From the NCBI GenBank assembly GCA_020634815.1, contig JACKBA010000006.1, forward strand, positions 112,438 through 176,437: 64,000 nucleotides of DNA, given 5' to 3'. The notes beneath the pieces were generated by a model that worked only from the letters and a program-made list of their open reading frames with translations, was not told the DNA's origin and did no database searches. Position 1 is the first letter of the stretch. Each line of letters starts with the position of its first letter. This stretch comes from Caldilineaceae bacterium (GTDB lineage: Bacteria; Chloroflexota; Anaerolineae; Caldilineales; Caldilineaceae). Positions 31,912 through 43,571 of the stretch are shown in pieces. Position numbers and translations under genes: made by a program.

Positions 31912-31970
31912 CATGCAGGCAAGATATCAACTCAGTGAATTGGCCTTCCGTGAGATGTCTTGCCGGCATG
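31912..31970. repeat. Imperfect inverted repeat between the nuclease and LysM-PA14 genes
   Basis: Bases 31912-31928 pair with 31954-31970 over about 17 bases with two mismatches (the GGCAAGA core pairs with TCTTGCC). It could terminate the nuclease transcript or serve as an operator for the next gene. No T-run follows. Confidence 0.45.
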
Positions 31971-32037
31971 GTTTGAACATATACCCATCTCGAACAACAG
32001 GTAATTTCGTTTGCAGTCAAGGAAAGGAGTTGTCACT

Positions 32038-33006
32038 ATGAAGTATCCTCCGGCATCGTTGCGCCGTCTGCGGCGCGCGCTGCTGGCCTTTGTGATGGTG
32101 CTGACTCTGCTTGGCGCGTTGCTACCAGGTGCGGCGTTAGCGGCGCCACCTGACTCAGCAGCAAAGCCGGCAGTAGAGTCAGGATCGTGGGGATGCTCGT
32201 TCTATCACACGGTGCAGCGCGGAGAGACACTCTCCGGCATCGCCGTGCGATACGGGACCACGGTTCAAGCCATCATGCAGGCCAACGGCATCTGGAACCC
32301 CAACCATATCTTTGTTGGGCAGCGCCTGTGCATCCCCGGCTACTGTCCGCCCGACCCCGGCCCGGGCTGTTCGTGCCGGACCTACCATTACGTGCGCTGG
32401 GGCGAAACCCTGAGCAGCATCGCACGTTGGTACGGCGTCAGCCCGCAGGCCATCGCGTCGTGCAACGGCATCTGGAACTGGAACCGCATCCTGGCGGGCA
32501 CGAAGCTGTGCATTCCGGGCGGGTGGAATCCGCAGCCGCCACCACCGCCACCGCCGCCACCGCCGCCACCGCCACCGCCGCCACCGCCGCCGCCACCGCC
32601 GCCGCCACCGCCGCCTCCGCCACCACCGGTGCACGGTGTCTGGATGGGCGAGTACTTCGCCAATCGTGACTTCGTCCCGCCGCCGGCATTCGTGCGCCAG
32701 GACAACGCGATTGCATTCGACTGGGGTACATGGGGACCGGGCGGTGGGTTGCCGGGCACCAACTTCAGTGCGCGGTGGAATCAGACGACCTGGCTCCATG
32801 CAGGCACGTACCGCTTCACTGCAACTGTCGACGACGGCGTGCGGGTCTTTGTCGACGATCGGTTGGTGATCGACGCGTGGCGCGTCGGGCCGGCTCTGAG
32901 TGTCTTCAACGATGTCTATCTGCCGGCCGGCTGGCATACCATCCGCGTCGAATACTTCCAGGAAGGCGGTGTAGCTGTCATCTACGTACAGTACGCTAGA
33001 TTGTAG
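32038..33006 (+). CDS. Secreted protein: two LysM domains, 31-proline tract, PA14 domain
   Basis: A 322-residue exported protein. ATG 32038 follows a strong GGAAAGGAG site. The signal peptide spans about 1-35 (ending ALA). Two LysM domains (about 55-100 and 115-160; HTVQRGETLSGIA and HYVRWGETLSSIA), each with paired cysteines, bind peptidoglycan or chitin-like polymers. Codons 32536-32628 encode 31 uninterrupted prolines from CCG/CCA triplets, a rigid spacer. The C-terminal PA14-like beta-barrel (about 205-322) has GEYFANRDF, FSARWNQTTWLHAGTYRFTATVDDGVRVFVDDRLVIDAW and IRVEYFQEGG, the standard carbohydrate-binding PA14 pattern. It likely links the wall to an outer glycan. A terminator follows. 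Confidence 0.9.
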   Translation: MKYPPASLRRLRRALLAFVMVLTLLGALLPGAALAAPPDSAAKPAVESGSWGCSFYHTVQRGETLSGIAVRYGTTVQAIMQANGIWNPNHIFVGQRLCIPGYCPPDPGPGCSCRTYHYVRWGETLSSIARWYGVSPQAIASCNGIWNWNRILAGTKLCIPGGWNPQPPPPPPPPPPPPPPPPPPPPPPPPPPPPPPPVHGVWMGEYFANRDFVPPPAFVRQDNAIAFDWGTWGPGGGLPGTNFSARWNQTTWLHAGTYRFTATVDDGVRVFVDDRLVIDAWRVGPALSVFNDVYLPAGWHTIRVEYFQEGGVAVIYVQYARL

Positions 33007-33115
33007 GGGAGTGCCGCGCTGTCCGCCGTCAGGCAACGGCGGGTAGTGGGCGTGCGCCGGTCATGGGCGATGACCGGCACCCTGCCAAACCTGTGAGTGA
33101 ACGAAACTTCCAGAT

Positions 33116-33142
33116 CGGACGGCCTGCGGGCCGTCCGGTTTC
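33116..33142. terminator. Hairpin terminator of the LysM-PA14 gene
   Basis: A perfect 9-base stem, CGGACGGCC/GGCCGTCCG, with a TGCG loop and then GTTTCTATT. It lies between convergent genes. Confidence 0.75.
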
Positions 33143-33160
33143 TATTGGCGTGGCGCCGAA

Positions 33161-36100
33161 TCAGGAATCCGTGTTGCCGACAGAATCGCGCACAGGGTCT
33201 GCCAGGAGGTCGGTGAGGGTTTGGACGGCGGAGTCCAGGTGAATCGAGCCAACGTAGTCGAGCACCGAAGCGACTAGCTCGGGTAGCGGTGCCTGCACAG
33301 GTCGCGCCTGCGAAATGGCCAGGAGGACGGTGATATATTCCTCGAGCAGGCTGCGCTCGCCGGCAAAGCGCAACGCTTTGCGCAGCAGCGCGTCACGCAG
33401 CGCCATGTCGCCGTCCGACTCCGCAATACGCGCCAGCCCGATGATTGCCTGCACATGGGTGAACGGGTAGATGTTCGCCGTGTCGGACTGCGCCCCTTCG
33501 AGCAGTGCGCGGGCCTCGTCGCGTGCCCCACGCGCCAGCGCCACCAGCCCCAGCCCGATATCGGCGCTGTTGCGATAGTTGCGGAAGAACGCCCGGTCGT
33601 CCAGCAGGGCGACGACACGGCGGAAGCGGCGCTCGGCTTCGTCCAGGCGCCCGGCCTGCAGGGCGAGGAAGCCGCTCGAAATGCGCGGCAACATGCTGCC
33701 CAGCTCGCTGGCCGTGCCGGCTACGGCGCGATTGATGGCAATGCTCTCGTCGTTGAGCGCCTGGCTCTGCTCCATATCGCCCAGGATGCGCGCCGTCATC
33801 GCCAGTTGGTGATAGGCGGCGCTGGCGATCGACGGCTGGTTCGTCTCCGTGGCAAGGTCGACGACCGCCTCGAGGACGTGGGTTGCCTCGCCCAGTTGCC
33901 CCTGCACCAGCAGCGCCCAGCCGTACTCAAAGAGCGGGACGACGGCATGCACCGGCTCCAAAAGCTGCAAAATGTCGGCCTCCGGGTCAGCGACGGGGCC
34001 CGGCGCCGGACGGTAGCGCGACCACTGGCCGTCATCGGGCGAGTGGCCGGGATTGTAGATCAGGCGTCGGCGCTCGAGCAGGTCGAACAGAACGTGTGAC
34101 GCAAGCGCATCCTCGCCCGGCGCAATGGCGTCTAGGAGTTCGTTGAGCACTGCGTTGCTTTCGGCTTGCTGGCCCAGCAAGCCCAGCACCGTGGTGAGCC
34201 GGCTATACGTGGCAAGGAGCAGCGGTCGATCGCCATGGCTGCGCGCCCAGTTCTGCAGGCGGCGGTAGGTGCCCGTGACGCCTTCCGGGTCGAACAGGCT
34301 CTCGGATGCGATGCCGCGCCCTTGCAGCGCGCGCCGCGTGAGATCCGGGGGCGCGTCGGGCAGCGTGTCGAGCAGTTCCAGCGTGCGGTCGAAGGTGTCG
34401 GCCGCCTGGCGAAAGCCGTAGCTCTGCAACAGGTGCTCGCCGGCTAGAACGCCGTATTGTGCGGCCAGCAGGCGATGGCTGGTGCCGGCGTGTCGATAGT
34501 GAAATGCCACCTCGCCGGGATTGTTGGCGGCCTGGCCCAAATCGACCAACGCCTCGGCCACGGAGAGGTGCAGCCTGCGCCGCTGCAGGACGCTGAGTCC
34601 CTCGTAGACGGTCTGGCGCACCAGGTGATGGGCGAAATCGAGCCGTTCGTCCGGGCGCTCGAGGAGAAACTTGCGGTCGAGCAGCGTCTCCAGGCCGCCC
34701 AGCGGGTCGAGCGATGCGGCGCTTTCCAGCAGGTCGAGGCTGAAGTCGCGGCCGATGACGGCACACAGGTTCAAGATGGCGCGCGCCTCGGTCGGGAGAC
34801 GCTCCACACGCTCCATGATGATCTCCTGCACGCGCTGGCTGCGCGGCAGGGCCGGCTCGGGCCGGTAGGTGTCCGTGGGCGTGCTGAAGAAGATCGTCAC
34901 CATCTTCTCTCCGTCGGCAGACGTATCGAGACGCTCGTCGAGATTGTGCAGCGCCTCGGTGACATAGAGTGCATTGCCGCGCGTCGTCTCAAAGATCAGG
35001 TTGCCCAGGTCTGCTGCCTTTGTGCTGCGATCGCCCAGGTGGGAATCGACCAACGCGCGGACATGCTCGCGCGCAAAGCGCGGCACGGCGATCTGGCGCT
35101 CGCGCCGCAGCCGGTTGACCGCATGCAGGAACGAGCCGAGCGCCTCATTTTCCGAGAGATCCTCGGCGCGGTAGGCCAGCAGCACGAAGATTGGCAGGTC
35201 CGGCAGGCGTTGCAGCAGGCGGTTGAGCACGGCCAGCGTGTCGGGGTCGGACCACTGCAAGTCGTCCACAAAGAGCACGAGCGGGCGCATTTCGGCCAGG
35301 GTCGTCAGCGTGGTGACGATGCTGTCGATGAGCCGCTGGCGGTTCTCTTCGGCGCCGGCCGAGATGTCGGCAGGCAGCGTTGGCGGCGGTACAAGCCGAT
35401 CCTGAATGCTGGAAATGATCTGGCCCAACTGGTTCAGGGTGGCAGCCGGCAGCGCATGGATCACCGCGTCCGGCAGCACGTAGAAGTAGCGCCCCAGCGC
35501 GTCGGCCAGCGGGGCAAAGGGCAGATCGCGTTCCAGCGTCTGGCACGATGCGCTGATAACGGTGGCAGCGAGCCGCTCGGCGTCGCGCAGTGCCTGGTAG
35601 GCCAGCCGCGTCTTGCCGACACCCGCCTCGCCATGGAGCAGCACCCAGTCGCCGTTGCCTTTCAGCGCGGTTGCCATGCGTTCGTTCAGCAGGGCGATCT
35701 CGCGGTCGCGGCCGACGAACGCCTGCGGAAAGCCGGCGTCGACCACGGTGAAGAGGGTGCGCTGCGGCAGTTCGACCGGTTGGCCCGGCGTCGCGGTGAC
35801 GTAGGTCGGTGCATGAATGTGTGCCGGCACCGATGGCGTGTTGACGACCGCGCGCGGCTCGATCTCCCCATTGAGGATGCGCTGGTGCAGTTGCTGGGTG
35901 AGCGGGCTGGGGTCGGCGCCAAGTTCCTCGGAGAGAATGGTGCGGCAGCGTTCGTAAGTGAGTAGCGCACCCGCGCTGTCGCCCGATTCGGCCTGGTAGC
36001 GCATGAGCGCCTGGTAGGCGTTCTCACGCACCTCATCACGCGCCAGCATGCGCCGGCAAGCCGTGATGGCGTCGGCGTAGTGGCCGCCCTCGGCATAGAG

Positions 36101-36703
36101 TTCGGAGACCCCGAGCAGTGCGTTGAAAAATCGCTCGCGCAGGCGGTCGCGCTCGGTTTGCAGCCAGTCGGCGTACGGGTCGGACACCAGGTAGTCGTCG
36201 GCGTAGAGCGCGATGGCCTCTTCCTGAAGTTGCAGCCGCAGCGCCGGGTCGGCCGTGCTGTGGGCCAGGTTGAGCTTGCGCTCGAACTCCTCGACATCGA
36301 GCCGGATGTCGGGCGTCAAATGAAAGGCATAACCCGGCGCCTGCGTGACGATGTAGCGCGATGGTGCGCGGTTGGGGCGGTCGGGTTCGAGCACGTTGCG
36401 CAAAGCATTGATCGCGCTGCGTAGCGTCGTGGCGGCGGCGTGCGGCGTGCTATTCGGCCACAGGATTTCGATGAGCAGGTCGGTAGAGACCGGGCGCGGG
36501 CGCTCGGTGATGAGGATCTTGAGGAGCTGGCGCGCCTGGCGGGTGTGCCAGTCGCTCTCCGTCACGGCGAGTTCGTCGCGCGTAACCTGGAGCGTGCCAA
36601 AGGTTGTGATGGTAATCTTGGGCTTCACCGGCTCCGGCCGCTGATTGCCCGCTTGCACGGTTGGTTGCATGTCTTCACGGACAGGGAAGCTTTTCGACGC
36701 CAT
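33161..36703 (-). CDS. SARP-type regulator: DNA-binding wHTH, BTAD domain, AAA/STAND ATPase, TPR region
   Basis: An 1180-residue transcription regulator of the AfsR/SARP architecture. A winged-helix DNA-binding domain lies at about 30-130 (TFGTLQV, then LLIEILWPNS, then LRSAINALRNVLEP). The bacterial transcriptional activation domain (BTAD) spans about 135-280, including DVEEFERKL and GHYADAITACRRMLARDEVRENAYQALMRY. The ATPase follows, with Walker A HGEAGVGKT (358-365, Lys364) and Walker B LVLFVDD (475-481). The rest is helical, TPR-like repeat sequence (about 680-1170). Its likely role is to sense a signal through the repeats and activate target promoters. It faces the LuxR-type ATPase at 37008 across a 300-base divergent region. 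Targets are unknown. Confidence 0.9.
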   Translation of the reverse strand: MASKSFPVREDMQPTVQAGNQRPEPVKPKITITTFGTLQVTRDELAVTESDWHTRQARQLLKILITERPRPVSTDLLIEILWPNSTPHAAATTLRSAINALRNVLEPDRPNRAPSRYIVTQAPGYAFHLTPDIRLDVEEFERKLNLAHSTADPALRLQLQEEAIALYADDYLVSDPYADWLQTERDRLRERFFNALLGVSELYAEGGHYADAITACRRMLARDEVRENAYQALMRYQAESGDSAGALLTYERCRTILSEELGADPSPLTQQLHQRILNGEIEPRAVVNTPSVPAHIHAPTYVTATPGQPVELPQRTLFTVVDAGFPQAFVGRDREIALLNERMATALKGNGDWVLLHGEAGVGKTRLAYQALRDAERLAATVISASCQTLERDLPFAPLADALGRYFYVLPDAVIHALPAATLNQLGQIISSIQDRLVPPPTLPADISAGAEENRQRLIDSIVTTLTTLAEMRPLVLFVDDLQWSDPDTLAVLNRLLQRLPDLPIFVLLAYRAEDLSENEALGSFLHAVNRLRRERQIAVPRFAREHVRALVDSHLGDRSTKAADLGNLIFETTRGNALYVTEALHNLDERLDTSADGEKMVTIFFSTPTDTYRPEPALPRSQRVQEIIMERVERLPTEARAILNLCAVIGRDFSLDLLESAASLDPLGGLETLLDRKFLLERPDERLDFAHHLVRQTVYEGLSVLQRRRLHLSVAEALVDLGQAANNPGEVAFHYRHAGTSHRLLAAQYGVLAGEHLLQSYGFRQAADTFDRTLELLDTLPDAPPDLTRRALQGRGIASESLFDPEGVTGTYRRLQNWARSHGDRPLLLATYSRLTTVLGLLGQQAESNAVLNELLDAIAPGEDALASHVLFDLLERRRLIYNPGHSPDDGQWSRYRPAPGPVADPEADILQLLEPVHAVVPLFEYGWALLVQGQLGEATHVLEAVVDLATETNQPSIASAAYHQLAMTARILGDMEQSQALNDESIAINRAVAGTASELGSMLPRISSGFLALQAGRLDEAERRFRRVVALLDDRAFFRNYRNSADIGLGLVALARGARDEARALLEGAQSDTANIYPFTHVQAIIGLARIAESDGDMALRDALLRKALRFAGERSLLEEYITVLLAISQARPVQAPLPELVASVLDYVGSIHLDSAVQTLTDLLADPVRDSVGNTDS

Positions 36704-36732
36704 GGCGCCGGACGATGCACACTCGTGCCGCT

Positions 36733-36761
36733 ATTCTACCGCACGACGATCTTAGGGGCAA
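36733..36761 (-). promoter_or_regulatory. Promoter of the SARP-type regulator
   Basis: TTGCCC (36761-36756), a 17-base spacer and TAGAAT (36738-36733). The predicted start near 36726 gives a leader of about 23 bases to ATG 36703. Confidence 0.6.
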
Positions 36762-36840
36762 GATTTCATTGCGCGCCGCGTCATGGCCGTTCCCAGCGGC
36801 GCCGCAATCCGAAGCATATATGGGGTGGCAAAATAGCTTC

Positions 36841-36869
36841 TGGACAAACCAAAAAACACCGCATATTAT
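36841..36869 (+). promoter_or_regulatory. Promoter of the leader ORF and LuxR-type regulator
   Basis: TGGACA (36841-36846), a 17-base spacer and TATTAT (36864-36869) in an A/T-rich stretch that contrasts with the GC-rich surroundings. Confidence 0.6.
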
Positions 36870-36963
36870 ATCGCAACGCTCTGAAGTGCACTGATTACAC
36901 ACCACAAGTGATGGTAGTGGGACAATTAGTAGTATTGGCTTCGAATTCGTCAGGAGGAACCAT

Positions 36964-37008
36964 ATGACTGTAGTGGCTCCCGTATCTGCAGATCCGTCAC
37001 TCGGTTGA
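36964..37008 (+). CDS. 14-codon leader ORF coupled to the LuxR-type regulator
   Basis: ATG 36964 is preceded by a near-perfect Shine-Dalgarno sequence (AGGAGG at 36952-36957). It encodes MTVVAPVSADPSLG and stops with a TGA at 37006-37008 that overlaps the ATG of the large regulator at 37008. The large gene has no ribosome site of its own, so its translation probably depends on ribosomes ending the leader. The peptide has no runs of a single amino acid that would suggest classical attenuation. Frameshift damage to a once-longer N-terminus is an alternative reading. Confidence 0.6.
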   Translation: MTVVAPVSADPSLG

Positions 37009-39620
37009 TGGCAACCAACCGAAGAGTGAGCAACCCCGCCGCCCAAGGGATGGAGTCTGAGCGCCTCAACGTGCACGATAATACACATGCCATCGGCGAT
37101 CTGCACTTCTCTGGAGACGTGGACTTCATTCCTCACGTTCACGTACTACACAGCAACACACTCCCCTTGCCACGCAGCCCGCTAGTCGGCCGTCGGCAGG
37201 AACTGGCAGCCGTCAAACAGTTGCTCCTGCAGGAGCATGTTGGTCTGCTTACCCTTACCGGGCCGGGCGGGATTGGCAAGACACGGCTGGCTCTGCAAGT
37301 GGCGGCCGATCTGATCGACTACTTTGTTGATGGCGTACATTTTGTGCCGTTGGCGCCGATCAGGGACCCGAGCCTGATCGGCGCGACGGTTGCCCGGGTG
37401 CTGGGTTTGAAGGAGCCTGCCGGGCTGTCAGTGCAGGCTGGTCTACAGGCCTATTTGCGTGACAAGCAACTGTTGCTTGTCCTGGACAATTTTGAGCAAA
37501 TCCTGAGCGCCGCGCCGCTGGTGGGCATGTTGGTTGCAGAATGTCGGCAGCTCAAAATATTGGTGACAAGCCGGGCTGTGCTTCATCTCTATGGTGAGCA
37601 GGAATTTCCTGTGCCGCCATTGACCCTGCCGGACGCCAGACGCCTTGCTTTGCTCGAAAAGGATCCTGTCCTTGCTCAAGCGGAGTATGCAGCCATCGAA
37701 CTCTTTTGCCAGCGGGCAAGGACAGTCAAACCCGATTTTGCCCTCACACCTGCCAATGTAGCGGACGTGGCAGAACTCTGTACCGGCTTGGACGGATTGC
37801 CATTGGCAATTGAGCTGGCGGCCGCCCGGCTAAAGCTGTTCTCACCGGCCGCTCTATTAGCGCGATTGCAGGAAAGACTGGCATTGCTTGCGGGGGGATC
37901 ACTCGACCTGCCGGAGCGCCAACGCACGCTGCGTGATGAGATTGCCTGGAGCTACAATCTGCTGGCCTCTGGTGAGCAGTTGCTCTTCCGGCGCTTGGCC
38001 GTCTTCGTAGGCGGTTTCACACTCGAGACAGCGCACGCGGTTACGAATGTGGAGCGCGATCTCGGCGTCGATTTCCTTGACGGCATTACCACTCTACTCG
38101 AACAGAATCTCCTTCATCTTCAACCGCAAGCCGACGGCGAAGCCCGGTTGGGTATGCTGGAGACGATTCGGTTGTTTGGGCTGGAACTGCTCAGCGCGAG
38201 TGACGAATGGGAAAGAATTCACGGGCGCCATGCGGACTATCTGCTGGATTTTGCGGAAGCTAACGAGCCGAATCTGTTGGGGCCACAGCGCGACGACGCG
38301 CTGGCCCAGTTGGAGGCCGAAATAGACAACTTGCGCGCTGCACTCGGATGGAATGCGAGTGCAGCGGCCAGAGCCGATGCTGGACTGCGACTTGCAGGGG
38401 CGTTGGCTTGGTTTGGGCATTTTGGAAATCATGTCCGAGAAGTACTTGACTGGTTACAAGCTGCACTTGAGTACTCAAGCGACTCGACTGCAGCGCGTGC
38501 CAAGGCGCTCTGGGGTCTTGGCATGATGTCAATGGTGTTGGGTGAATTCTCACGCGCTCGCGGCGTACTGGAAGAGAGCGTTTCAATATGGCGCGCGATT
38601 GGCAGCCAATATGGACTGGCAACAGCATTACGCGAATTATGTGCGGTGCTATTCTGCCAACGCGAAACGGCCGCCGCACAGCATTTCGGCGAAGAGAGCA
38701 TCCGGTTATGGCGGGCATTAGGCAGCCGCTGGGATCTGGCGCTCGCTCTAGACAATCTGGGCGGCACTTTGGTGGCTGCTGGTAACTTCGCAGATGCACG
38801 TGTGCTCTATGCTGAGGAGATCGAACTCTTTCGGACCCTAAATGATGGATGGGGGCTTGGCAGTGCCTTCAGCGGTCTTGGCTATGCGGCTGGTCAGGCC
38901 GGTGAATTAGCTACAGCGCGTACTTTCTTGGCGCAAGCACTGGCATTACGGCGATCATTTGCGGATAAGTGGAACATCGCCGAAACACTCGTACTACAAG
39001 GCGAGACGCATCTGCGCTTGGGCGAGGTGGACACGGCACGCATTTTCCTCACAGAAAGCCTGATTCTACTCCAGGAAATTGGCGATAAAGGGGGAATCGC
39101 GCTTGTGGTGCATCTTCTGGGAATGTTGTCAAAGGCACACGGGGCATCTGGGCGCGCAACACAACTGTTGGCAAGCGCAGCTTTGCTGCGTGGCCAGACG
39201 GGTGGTGCAGCCTTTCATTGCCTCACCAGGGCCGAAGACTACGAACCGCCGATTGCGGCGTTGCGAAATGTGCTGGGTGAAGATACATTTTCAGTGCACT
39301 GGGCAATGGGCCAGACACTTTCGGTCGAACAAATTATCGCGTATGCGATAGCTGAACCGACTACCGCGACTGAAAAATGGCCGCCAGACGCTTACGTACA
39401 GGGCATTCCACCCACGAGAGATTCTGCTCCAGGCCTAACTGCCCGAGAAGTTGAAGTACTCCGGCTGATGACTTCAGGCGTGACCTATGCCCAAATTGCC
39501 GAAGAGTTGGTTGTCAGTGGTCGTACGGTCAACGCCCATGTGACGTCGATTTTCAGCAAGCTTGGCGTCCATACCCGCGCCGCAGCGACGCGCTATGCCA
39601 TCGACCATCACATGGTTTGA
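37008..39620 (+). CDS. LuxR-family regulator with NB-ARC/STAND ATPase and TPR region
   Basis: An 870-residue regulator. The N-terminal 50 residues are poorly conserved. The ATPase begins with SPLVGRRQEL and has Walker A TGPGGIGKT (84-92) and Walker B LLLVLDNFEQ, followed by LVTSRAVLHLYGEQEFPVPPL, the typical STAND motif of this protein type. A helical TPR-like region (about 400-760) follows. A C-terminal LuxR helix-turn-helix (LTAREVEVLRLMTSGVTYAQIAEELVVSGRTVNAHVTSIFSKLGV) ends the protein. Codon use is less GC-biased than in the neighbours, with frequent A/T third positions, hinting at more recent acquisition. The start overlaps the leader ORF stop. The ligand and targets are unknown. Confidence 0.9.
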   Translation: MATNRRVSNPAAQGMESERLNVHDNTHAIGDLHFSGDVDFIPHVHVLHSNTLPLPRSPLVGRRQELAAVKQLLLQEHVGLLTLTGPGGIGKTRLALQVAADLIDYFVDGVHFVPLAPIRDPSLIGATVARVLGLKEPAGLSVQAGLQAYLRDKQLLLVLDNFEQILSAAPLVGMLVAECRQLKILVTSRAVLHLYGEQEFPVPPLTLPDARRLALLEKDPVLAQAEYAAIELFCQRARTVKPDFALTPANVADVAELCTGLDGLPLAIELAAARLKLFSPAALLARLQERLALLAGGSLDLPERQRTLRDEIAWSYNLLASGEQLLFRRLAVFVGGFTLETAHAVTNVERDLGVDFLDGITTLLEQNLLHLQPQADGEARLGMLETIRLFGLELLSASDEWERIHGRHADYLLDFAEANEPNLLGPQRDDALAQLEAEIDNLRAALGWNASAAARADAGLRLAGALAWFGHFGNHVREVLDWLQAALEYSSDSTAARAKALWGLGMMSMVLGEFSRARGVLEESVSIWRAIGSQYGLATALRELCAVLFCQRETAAAQHFGEESIRLWRALGSRWDLALALDNLGGTLVAAGNFADARVLYAEEIELFRTLNDGWGLGSAFSGLGYAAGQAGELATARTFLAQALALRRSFADKWNIAETLVLQGETHLRLGEVDTARIFLTESLILLQEIGDKGGIALVVHLLGMLSKAHGASGRATQLLASAALLRGQTGGAAFHCLTRAEDYEPPIAALRNVLGEDTFSVHWAMGQTLSVEQIIAYAIAEPTTATEKWPPDAYVQGIPPTRDSAPGLTAREVEVLRLMTSGVTYAQIAEELVVSGRTVNAHVTSIFSKLGVHTRAAATRYAIDHHMV

Positions 39621-39809
39621 TGCTGAATGTCGTTACCGCTGTTAGCGGGGGCTGCTTGCGCCAGGCGATGAACAACTGAATAGGTAACTTTACTGATGCG
39701 CCTTCTTGATGAATCCAGTAGCCTTTTGTGCCAGTGGGGCAACGCGTGCGCACATCCAGTTTGCCCTACACACGGAGCCTCAGAATTAGTCAAGTAAGGA
39801 GCGTACTGT

Positions 39810-40205
39810 ATGCAAATTCAACCGATCGTGGGTGCATGGCATGTTGCCATCAAGATAGAGGGTAACGCTAAAGGGTTTGACGCCATCTATACCTTTTACG
39901 CCGATGGCAATTTTCTTGATGTAAACTCGCTAAGAGAGGCGAATCCCGGCGTCTGGTCAGAAACTGAGGATACCTACATCGCTACATTCTGGGGCTTTGG
40001 CTTCGATATGCAAGGCCAGACAAATGCTAAAGCCAAGGTGCGGTTAGCGATCAAGATGGAAGACGCCGACCATTTCACCGCCAATGGTAGGACGGATGTA
40101 TATGACCTGGCAGGCCGGCTGATCGAACACGAATTTTCTGGCCCGGTCACCCTCGAAGGCGTGCGCGCCAAGGTAGAATCGCCTCTTCTGGATGCTACGA
40201 GCTAG
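39810..40205 (+). CDS. Small lipocalin-like protein of unknown function
   Basis: A 131-residue soluble protein without a signal peptide. It has the look of a short beta-barrel: IVGAWHVAIKIEG, IYTFYADGNFLDVN, GVWSETEDTYIATFWGFGFD, KAKVRLAIKMEDADHFTANGRTDVYD, which is the alternating strand pattern of lipocalin- or SnoaL-like proteins. TAAGGAG lies about 10 bases before the ATG. It follows the LuxR-type regulator by 190 bases and shares its lower GC content, so it may be that regulator's target or have been acquired with it. I recognise no catalytic residues. Confidence 0.65.
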   Translation: MQIQPIVGAWHVAIKIEGNAKGFDAIYTFYADGNFLDVNSLREANPGVWSETEDTYIATFWGFGFDMQGQTNAKAKVRLAIKMEDADHFTANGRTDVYDLAGRLIEHEFSGPVTLEGVRAKVESPLLDATS

Positions 40206-40350
40206 AGCCGGCGACACTCGCTTCGTTTTGCCAGCAGTATGGCTATGAGTTGATTACGTTTGATTGGGGCTAGCCACGTGGTGGGGATGGCCCAATGTGG
40301 AGGCGATTTGACCCGATCGCCGCAGAAGTAGTCACGACCGATAGTAAGCT

Positions 40351-40403
40351 GTCGAAGCATTCTGGGCGATCCAAGATCTCAGGATCGCCCAGAATGTCTC
40401 GAC
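40351..40403. terminator. 22-base hairpin between convergent genes
   Basis: Bases 40351-40372 pair with 40382-40403 (20 of 22), with a 9-base loop. It sits between the stop of the 39810 gene and the stop of glyQS, so a bidirectional terminator is the simplest reading. No T-tract is present on either strand. The surrounding 40206-40476 region holds no gene. Confidence 0.5.
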
Positions 40404-40476
40404 GACACAACTGAACGCAACCCGAGAACTTGGTGTCGCTTGGATGGTTTCGAGTTGATGTCGCCGTGCGGCCCGG

Positions 40477-43515
<3,039 letters not shown>

Positions 43516-43571
43516 AAGTTTCTTCCGATTCTATGATTCGTGGTGCCGGGCCGAACTGACGGTCTTCTGCG

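Noticed and set aside
32536..32628. Possible CRISPR-like or tandem repeat array (CCGCCA)n
   Set aside because: It is a coding polyproline tract. There are no spacers and no cas genes nearby.
43516..43571. T-box leader for glycyl-tRNA synthetase
   Set aside because: Only 56 bases separate glyQS from the upstream stop, too short for a T-box, and no T-box sequence was seen.
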